In this document: positions 34,593-40,097 of the stretch, one piece after another
Layout: every line of letters starts with the position of its first letter
How positions within the stretch are numbered: position 1 is the first letter of the stretch
DNA from: Sphingobacteriia bacterium
GTDB taxonomy: Bacteria > Bacteroidota > Bacteroidia > Bacteroidales > UBA7960
Assembly (NCBI GenBank): GCA_011390575.1
Contig: JAABSE010000031.1
Span: forward strand, 1-40,097
Length of the DNA stretch: 40,097 nucleotides
Reading direction: 5' to 3'
Translations under genes and position numbers: made by a program
The notes under the pieces: generated by a model
What the model saw: only the letters and a program-made list of their open reading frames with translations
What the model was told of the DNA's origin: nothing
Database searches by the model: none

Positions 34593-34600
34593 CAAACCTA
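34593..34600 (-). promoter_or_regulatory. -7 box of the MBL hydrolase gene
   Basis: Minus-strand TAGGTTTG is a perfect TAnnTTTG box 30 bases upstream of the ATG; a TTG lies 16 bases further upstream, shorter than the usual 19-21. Confidence 0.5.
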
Positions 34601-34717
34601 CGGATTTTTTTCCAACCAAAAATCCCCTGTTGAAAAGAACCCTGGCAAAACTATGAATTTCTTTATCTTTACATGGTAAACATAATCAGACTTTGTTTCT
34701 TTAACCTTTTTTCTGCC

Positions 34718-35911
34718 ATGCTGCCATTAAAAGAGAAAATACAAGCACTCTCAGCGTCCTTTTTCGATGAAATACTGACCGTGAGAAGATACTTGCATCA
34801 GCATCCTGAATTATCCATGCAGGAGTACCAAACTTCAGCATTTATTCAGCAAAAGCTAAAAGAATATGGTATTTCTTTTGAAGCAGGGATAGCCACCACG
34901 GGCATAGTGGGACACATTCATGGTATGAAAGAGGGCAACAAAACCATTGCGCTGCGTGCCGATATGGATGCCCTGCCCATAACAGAGGCAAACAACCTTC
35001 CCTACAAATCAACGAACAGCGGCGTAATGCACGCCTGTGGGCATGATGCTCATATGGCATCGTTGCTGGGGACGGCAAAGATTCTCCAGAACACCCGCGA
35101 ATATTGGGGCGGAACAGTCAGGTTGATTTTCCAGCCTTCTGAAGAAAGCTATCCCGGAGGGGCAAGTCTCATGATCGGCGAAGGTGTATTGGAAAACCCC
35201 GTGCCGGCAGGAATCTTTGGGCAACATGTGGCACCACAAATTGAAGCAGGGAAAGTGGGTATCCGCAAGGGAATTTATATGGCCTCTACCGATGAGGTGT
35301 ACCTCACCGTAAAGGGTAAGGGAGGTCATGCAGCAACACCCCATTTATGCATCGATCCGGTGCTCATTGCCTCACATATTGTAGTAGCTCTTCAGCAAAT
35401 TGTAAGCAGAAACAATACGCCCTGGATTCCTACCGTTTTGTCATTTGGCAGAATTATGGGTGAAGGAAGGATGAATGTTATTCCCGATGAAGTAAAACTG
35501 GACGGCACCATACGCACCTTCAATGAAGGATGGAGAGCCGAAGCTCACCGAAAAATACGTACCATTGCGCAGGGAGTGGCAGTGAGCATGGGAGGAAATT
35601 GCGAGGTGGATATCAAAGAAGGGTATCCTTTCCTGAAAAATGATGAAACGCTCACTTCAGATTTTCACCAAAGTGCTGCAGAGTATCTTGGCAAAGAAAA
35701 CATTGTTGACCTTGATTTGTCCATGACCGCAGAGGATTTTGCTTTTTATTCCCATAAAATCCCTGCATGCTTTTATCGTTTGGGTACCCGCAATGAGCAA
35801 GCCGGAATTATCTCCAATGTACACACTGCTACTTTCAACATTGACGAAAAAGCTCTCATAACCGGCATGGGCCTCACGGCCTGGGCGGCCATAAAGGAAC
35901 TTGCCCGGTAG
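34718..35911 (+). CDS. M20D amidohydrolase (N-acyl-amino acid / hippurate hydrolase-like)
   Basis: The ATG at 34718 is preferred: it gives MLPLKEKIQALSASFFDEIL, the usual family start, while an upstream ATG at 34673 follows immediately on a near-consensus -7 box (TATCTTTA, 34664-34671). The 397-residue protein has metal-binding MHACGHDAH (104-112, with Cys107 and His109), the Glu pair in PSEES at 142-143, His in FGQHVAPQ and the dimerisation domain starting near GGHAATPH. MTAEDFAFY and NVHTATFNIDE complete the family pattern. It hydrolyses N-acylated amino acids or related amides; the precise substrate is not visible. Confidence 0.95.
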   Translation: MLPLKEKIQALSASFFDEILTVRRYLHQHPELSMQEYQTSAFIQQKLKEYGISFEAGIATTGIVGHIHGMKEGNKTIALRADMDALPITEANNLPYKSTNSGVMHACGHDAHMASLLGTAKILQNTREYWGGTVRLIFQPSEESYPGGASLMIGEGVLENPVPAGIFGQHVAPQIEAGKVGIRKGIYMASTDEVYLTVKGKGGHAATPHLCIDPVLIASHIVVALQQIVSRNNTPWIPTVLSFGRIMGEGRMNVIPDEVKLDGTIRTFNEGWRAEAHRKIRTIAQGVAVSMGGNCEVDIKEGYPFLKNDETLTSDFHQSAAEYLGKENIVDLDLSMTAEDFAFYSHKIPACFYRLGTRNEQAGIISNVHTATFNIDEKALITGMGLTAWAAIKELAR

Positions 35912-36194
35912 TCCTGCGAAAAAACACAATTCGACACCTTACTTTCCTCCCAAAAAAAATGAACTTAAAGAATGTCCAACCTGTCCAATTTTTAACATGG
36001 TTTGTCAAATATTTTTCATACATTAGTTTCGCTTAAACTAATCAAAGGCAAGACGAATTAACAAAGAAAACAGACCTCCCCCCTACTTTGTTAATGGTCA
36101 ATTATTTAATAAATGTCAGCTGCTTTGGTCTAAATTTTTTTTGCCGATAATTCTATCCTTGCAATAATTTTCCCCAAATGCGAAACAGTTGCTT
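35912..36194. other. Intergenic region upstream of the metallophosphoesterase-like gene
   Basis: About 280 AT-rich bases with no ORF of substance. TATCCTTG (36154-36161) is a one-mismatch -7 box 33 bases before the ATG at 36195. Nothing else is seen. Confidence 0.35.
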
Positions 36195-37526
36195 ATGTAT
36201 AAACAAGGTTTTCTCAACATCTTTGCAATATTCTTATTAACAGCCTGCTCCTCAACAACAAATGAGGACTTTGACATGGTTAATCCGGTAGCCGTTACAG
36301 AAAGATACTATGATGCATCCGTGTGGCCCGACAGGATTTTTCAAAGTGTATCAGAAGATCCTGCCACGCAAATCAATCTTTCCTGGAGAACCTCCGGAAG
36401 TATAATCGATGGGTACGTGGAAGTAGCCCTTGCCCATTCTTCATCTTTAGAAGAGGGGGAAATAGTTACCCAACCCGCCACGGTGCAGCAGGTAAGATAT
36501 GAGAATATCCTTGACCATTATTTCAAGGCTACACTTCTTGATTTAAAGCCCCGCAGCAATTACATGGTTCGGGTGGGAAGCAAAGACCATCGTTCAGAAT
36601 GGTTTCAGGTAAGTACAGCACCTCAGTCTTTTCAACCTTTTCGCTTTTTGTATTTCGGAGATATCAAAGAAAACATCCGCGAATATGCCCCCAGAATTTA
36701 CAGACAAGCTGCCATCGGCTATCCTGATGCAAAATTTATGGTTCATACGGGGAACATGGTAAACAGTGCTGCCACTGATGACACATGGGGTGAGTGGTTT
36801 TATTCGGGCAACTGGCTTTTTCAACAAATACCTTCCCTGGCAGTACCGGGCGATGGGGAGCACCGGAAAATACCCGGCAAGAATGCAAACATGTTATTCC
36901 CTCAATGGAATGGCTCTTTCCATTTCCCTCAGAATGGCCCGCCTGGCTTGAAAAACCTCTCTTACTATTATGATTATCCGGGCATACGCATTGTGTCCTT
37001 GTACACCCACTTTCCTTCAAGAAATACTACCGAAGATATTTACCTGAACCACGAAGAAATGGTTTCGGAAGAGCAGTTTCAAAATCAATTGCGCTGGCTT
37101 AAGAGAGTACTTGCAGGAAATAATCAACCCTGGCTTGTTGTGATTATGCATCATCCGGTTTTCACTGCACGCAAAGACCGGCACAATGAATTGCTCCAGC
37201 AACAAATCCTCCCTCTCCTTGAACAATACAAGGTAGATTTGGTGTTGCAGGGCCACGACCAGGTTTATGCAAGGGGGTTCAACCCTGATCCCGAAAGGGA
37301 AAGTAAACTTCCGGTATATATGATATCTGTTGCGGGAGGCGAAATGCAGGAGGCAGACAAATCTCATACCTGGATTTCCAGGCAATATGAAAATTCTCAG
37401 CTTTACCAGGTAATCAATGTAAGCACAAATACCATGCGGATAGATGCAGTCAATTTGCAAGGAAAGTGGGTTGACAGGTTCTGGATCAGGCGCGATGAAA
37501 ATGGGACAAAAAGTTTATTGCAATAA
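36195..37526 (+). CDS. Purple-acid-phosphatase-like lipoprotein with altered metal ligands
   Basis: The ATG at 36195 gives 443 residues with a lipobox (LLTAC, Cys18); an in-frame TTG at 36189 is less likely. A fibronectin-III-like N-terminal domain (about 45-145) precedes a metallophosphoesterase fold: FLYFGDIKEN (Asp156), HTGNMVN (186-189), VPGDGEH (218-223), VVIMHHP (His319-His320) and LQGHDQVYAR (353-360). In active purple acid phosphatases these are GD, GDxx, GNHE/D, H and GHxH. Here the bridging Asp is Asn187, the GNH motif is changed to GDGEH and the final His is Gln356. The fold is clear but a normal binuclear centre is doubtful. A propeller lipoprotein gene follows after 80 bases. Confidence 0.85.
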   Translation: MYKQGFLNIFAIFLLTACSSTTNEDFDMVNPVAVTERYYDASVWPDRIFQSVSEDPATQINLSWRTSGSIIDGYVEVALAHSSSLEEGEIVTQPATVQQVRYENILDHYFKATLLDLKPRSNYMVRVGSKDHRSEWFQVSTAPQSFQPFRFLYFGDIKENIREYAPRIYRQAAIGYPDAKFMVHTGNMVNSAATDDTWGEWFYSGNWLFQQIPSLAVPGDGEHRKIPGKNANMLFPQWNGSFHFPQNGPPGLKNLSYYYDYPGIRIVSLYTHFPSRNTTEDIYLNHEEMVSEEQFQNQLRWLKRVLAGNNQPWLVVIMHHPVFTARKDRHNELLQQQILPLLEQYKVDLVLQGHDQVYARGFNPDPERESKLPVYMISVAGGEMQEADKSHTWISRQYENSQLYQVINVSTNTMRIDAVNLQGKWVDRFWIRRDENGTKSLLQ

Positions 37527-37606
37527 TTTAAAAAAACGCATCAATATTCACTGATTTTTCATATTAATATGCATATTTGCAAATTAATTTTCTATTGCAA
37601 GTAATT

Positions 37607-38503
37607 ATGTATAAGAAAAATATACTTCCTGGCTTTAACTTCTTTTTTTCAGGATTCCTTCTGTTTATTATACTTGGGGTCTCAACCTTACCATCCTGCC
37701 AAAGCGGCGTTGGCAATAAACATCAGACTGAAGAAACCACTACGGAATTCTTTCAGCATTTTTCTTATCCGGAAAAGTTTCTTGATATTTCTGCAGAAAC
37801 CGAAGATGCCCGCGCTACTTTCTGGAAGCCCGACGGCAGCATCGTCTTTATTGTGGGAAGGCATTCCGATAACGTGGTAGCCTACCAGGTTCGCGAGCCC
37901 TGGCAGATACACACTGCAGAACTTCTTCACGATGTGAATGCGCCGGGTGAATTTCAGCATGGCATCTACTTTAGGGAAGATGGCGAGCTGATGTGGATTT
38001 TTGACCGCACCAGCATCTGGTCTTTTACATTAGAAACACCATGGGATATCACCACCCGTTCGGAAGGAACCAACCACGATCTGAGCCACTTTGTCCTGCG
38101 TGGCCACGATATAACTTTCAAACCCGATGGCAGCATCCTGTTTATTGATGACCGCAATGCCGGAGCCGTTTTCGAATACAGCCTTTCTATTCCCTGGGAT
38201 GTGGCTACGGGGAAACTTACCTATACCCTTGACATTAGCGACCAACAGTTGGAGGTCAGAGGCATAGAGTTCCTGCAAAACGGAACCCTGATGATGCTCA
38301 TGGATACCGAACGAAGAGAAGTTATGCAATACAGCCTTGATGAACCCTGGAAGATTTCTACTGCCTCACTTTCCGACACTTATGATGTTAGCACCCAAAC
38401 CCATCAGGGACGCGGTTTAAGCTTTAGTGTGGATGAAACCATTATGTATATTACCGGCAGGAATGAGGGAATGATTTTTCAGTATGAACACATGGCACCA
38501 TAA
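37607..38503 (+). CDS. Lipoprotein beta-propeller with PW[DKQ]-type repeats
   Basis: The ATG at 37607 gives 298 residues with a lipobox-like STLPSC (Cys31); an in-frame TTG at 37577 overlaps a near-consensus -7 box (CATATTTG). Repeats of about 47-51 residues are centred on Pro-Trp pairs at 98-99, 145-146, 196-197 and 247-248: YQVREPWQIHTA, FTLETPWDITT, YSLSIPWDVATG and YSLDEPWKISTA. Each is followed by a strand such as DITFKPDGSILFIDDRN. This spacing and motif match a propeller repeat common in marine bacterial and phage proteins. Its function is unknown; a binding role on the envelope is likely. Confidence 0.75.
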   Translation: MYKKNILPGFNFFFSGFLLFIILGVSTLPSCQSGVGNKHQTEETTTEFFQHFSYPEKFLDISAETEDARATFWKPDGSIVFIVGRHSDNVVAYQVREPWQIHTAELLHDVNAPGEFQHGIYFREDGELMWIFDRTSIWSFTLETPWDITTRSEGTNHDLSHFVLRGHDITFKPDGSILFIDDRNAGAVFEYSLSIPWDVATGKLTYTLDISDQQLEVRGIEFLQNGTLMMLMDTERREVMQYSLDEPWKISTASLSDTYDVSTQTHQGRGLSFSVDETIMYITGRNEGMIFQYEHMAP

Positions 38504-38594
38504 ATCTTAAATATACTGCCTGACTAAACCATTTAAGTTTACTGCGCCTGTTTGATCCCCATAAGGTGTGCAAGAAAATATGGGCTAAAATATT

Positions 38595-38633
38595 AAGTGG
38601 CCTTTCTCAGAATAATTCTAAGAAAGGCCACTT
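38595..38633. terminator. 39-bp near-perfect palindrome between convergent genes
   Basis: AAGTGGCCTTTCT (38595-38607) and AGAAAGGCCACTT (38621-38633) form a 13-bp perfect stem; the 13-base loop itself contains AGAAT and ATTCT, which can pair. It lies between the propeller gene and the dsbD-like gene. Neither side has a T tract, so it is a possible factor-dependent or bidirectional terminator or a protein-binding site. Confidence 0.6.
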
Positions 38634-38660
38634 GATTATCAAAATGCGGTACTGACGAAA

Positions 38661-40097
38661 TCAGGGATTAAAATTGCTTTTCCCTTCCTCCAGAAATTCA
38701 ATATACTTGTCAATATTTAAATCATAGCCTCTGGGGGGGGCAAGCAGTTCTTCCTCGTGATTGAGGATTACATAGTAAGGCTGGGTGTTCATATTGTAAC
38801 GCTCGGCCTGAAATACACTCCATTTCTGCCCCACAGTGCGGATAGTACGTTCGCGACCGAGTGCAGACGAAACAAACTGTTCGGCTTCGGGTAGGGAAGT
38901 ACGATCATCCACATACAACGAAATCTTTACAAAGTCGTTGGCCAGTCGTTGTTGCACCTGCATATCGGACCATACGCCGGCTTCCATTTTGCGACAGTTA
39001 GCACATCCTAACCCGGTAAAATCCAGAAAAACAGGTTTTCCCGCCTTGCGGGCAGCAGCCATCCCTTCTTCGTAGTCGGTAAACGCCATCAAACCATGAG
39101 GTCCTTCTTTTACACTGGTACCCACATAAATATCTGAAGTGCCGGTGGTAGCCGAAGCCGCCACTCCTTTACTCAAATCAAAATCCTGGGTGACAGGTGA
39201 TGGCAGAAAGCTGCTAATCGCCCTCAGAGGCGCTCCCCACATGCCGGGCAACAAATAAAATACAAAAGCGAAAGTTACAATTGCCAGCATCAGGCGGGGC
39301 ACACTCATATATTTTAAATCACTGTCGTGGGCAAATTTGATTTTACCAATAAGATATAAGCCCATGAGCAGGAATATAGCAATCCATAATACAATAAATA
39401 TTTCACGGTCAAGAATACCCCATTGTGCCACAGCATCAGCAGTGGAAAGAAACTTAAGCGAGAAAGCCAATACTACGAATCCCAGCACTACTTTCACGGC
39501 ATTCATCCAGCCACCTGATTTGGGCAAGGATTTGAGAGCAGTGGGAAAGACAGCAAACAAGCTAAAAGGAATGGCCAGGGCAAGGCTGAAACCAAGCATA
39601 CCAACAGCAGGACCAAATACATTCCCTCCTGTGGCAGCATCCACCAGCAGGGTTCCTACAATGGGACCGGTGCAGGAAAAAGATACCAACACAAAGGTAA
39701 ATCCCATCAATACGACGCCCAGCAAACCACCGGTCTTGTCAGCTTTGCTGTCGAGGGCAGTAGACCAGCTGGCAGGCATGGTAAGCTCAAAGGCACCAAA
39801 GAAGGAAGCCGCAAAGAATATCAAAAGGGCAAAAAAGAAAATATTAAAGCCAGGGCTGGTTGCCAGGGCATTGAGCGTATCAGCGCCAAAAATCATACTG
39901 ATAGCCAAACCCAGAACCACGTAGCTAAATACAATGGTAAAACCATAGAATAAAGCATCGCGAATAGCACGGGCACGGTTTTCAGAGTTTCTGAGAAAAA
40001 AGCTCACCGTCAGCGGTATCATCGGAAATACACATGGTGTAAGCAGGGCAAGCAATCCTCCCAGGATACCTGTGATAAACATTCCCCAAAATGAGCG
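38661..40097 (-). CDS. DsbD-like thiol:disulfide interchange protein (5' end outside window)
   Basis: The frame stays open through the right edge (codons before the apparent Met at 40082 read on), so the gene is partial and probably lacks its N-terminal domain here. Membrane domain: LLTPCVFPMIPLTVSFF and VSFSCTGPIVG carry the paired cysteines of the DsbD beta domain, with about eight transmembrane segments. The C-terminal thioredoxin-like domain has Cys-x-x-Cys in FTGLGCANCRKMEAG. The protein moves electrons from cytoplasmic thioredoxin to periplasmic thiols. It contains a run of eight G on the plus strand at 38733-38740 (LAPPRG codons). Confidence 0.93.
   Translation of the reverse strand, partial: RSFWGMFITGILGGLLALLTPCVFPMIPLTVSFFLRNSENRARAIRDALFYGFTIVFSYVVLGLAISMIFGADTLNALATSPGFNIFFFALLIFFAASFFGAFELTMPASWSTALDSKADKTGGLLGVVLMGFTFVLVSFSCTGPIVGTLLVDAATGGNVFGPAVGMLGFSLALAIPFSLFAVFPTALKSLPKSGGWMNAVKVVLGFVVLAFSLKFLSTADAVAQWGILDREIFIVLWIAIFLLMGLYLIGKIKFAHDSDLKYMSVPRLMLAIVTFAFVFYLLPGMWGAPLRAISSFLPSPVTQDFDLSKGVAASATTGTSDIYVGTSVKEGPHGLMAFTDYEEGMAAARKAGKPVFLDFTGLGCANCRKMEAGVWSDMQVQQRLANDFVKISLYVDDRTSLPEAEQFVSSALGRERTIRTVGQKWSVFQAERYNMNTQPYYVILNHEEELLAPPRGYDLNIDKYIEFLEEGKSNFNP

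Overview
The window looks like a chromosomal stretch of a Bacteroidota bacterium, probably Bacteroidales or Marinilabiliales; the family cannot be fixed by eye. The evidence is a type IX secretion C-terminal sorting domain, a SusC/SusD pair, many lipoproteins with Bacteroidota-style lipoboxes, and repeated -7 boxes of the form TAnnTTTG upstream of genes. No rRNA, tRNA, CRISPR array, transposase or prophage was recognised.

Layout. 1-831: the end of a T9SS-secreted protein, a decayed signal-peptide ORF and a cluster of TTCGACAAGCTCA palindromic repeats. 832-2625: argS on the minus strand. 2867-12704: a plus-strand nutrient-acquisition locus made of a C39-like lipoprotein without a cysteine nucleophile, SusC, SusD, a strong terminator, a transglutaminase-like lipoprotein, an SH3b-NlpC/P60 lipoprotein and a dipeptide epimerase with a twin-arginine leader. 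12816-15699: a COG2403 P-loop GTPase followed by pyrB and pyrI. 15928-20591: a minus-strand M28 peptidase with a PDZ domain, divergent from a large coiled-coil/transglutaminase-like/beta-propeller protein. 20592-22111: an accessory gap with an internally deleted proC remnant and a VapBC-type toxin-antitoxin pair. 22112-25432: an overlapping operon of a MltF-like lytic transglycosylase, an APP1-type phosphatidate phosphatase and a diacylglycerol-kinase-family lipid kinase. 25431-25557: a composite hairpin carrying the same repeat as the left edge. 25579-38503: mostly single genes, namely an M49 peptidase, a DUF819 membrane protein, a LapA-like protein, a DJ-1/PfpI protein, a flavin reductase, pepD, a GT9 glycosyltransferase, an MBL hydrolase, an M20D amidohydrolase, a degenerate metallophosphoesterase and a PW-repeat propeller lipoprotein. 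38661 to the right edge: a DsbD-like protein, cut by the window.

The most coherent system is the 2.9-12.7 kb locus. NlpC/P60 plus L-Ala-D/L-Glu-type epimerase is the enzyme pair of the Bacillus ykfBC murein-peptide pathway. Here it sits behind a SusCD outer-membrane importer instead of an ABC transporter, and the epimerase appears to be exported. The inferred route is: bind and import cell-wall peptides through SusCD, cut the gamma-D-Glu-diamino acid bond, epimerise L-Ala-D-Glu, then hydrolyse the dipeptide. Other peptidases and a lytic transglycosylase in the window fit a peptide or murein turnover lifestyle but are not linked to the locus by transcription. Substrate and specificity are inferred from family and context only.
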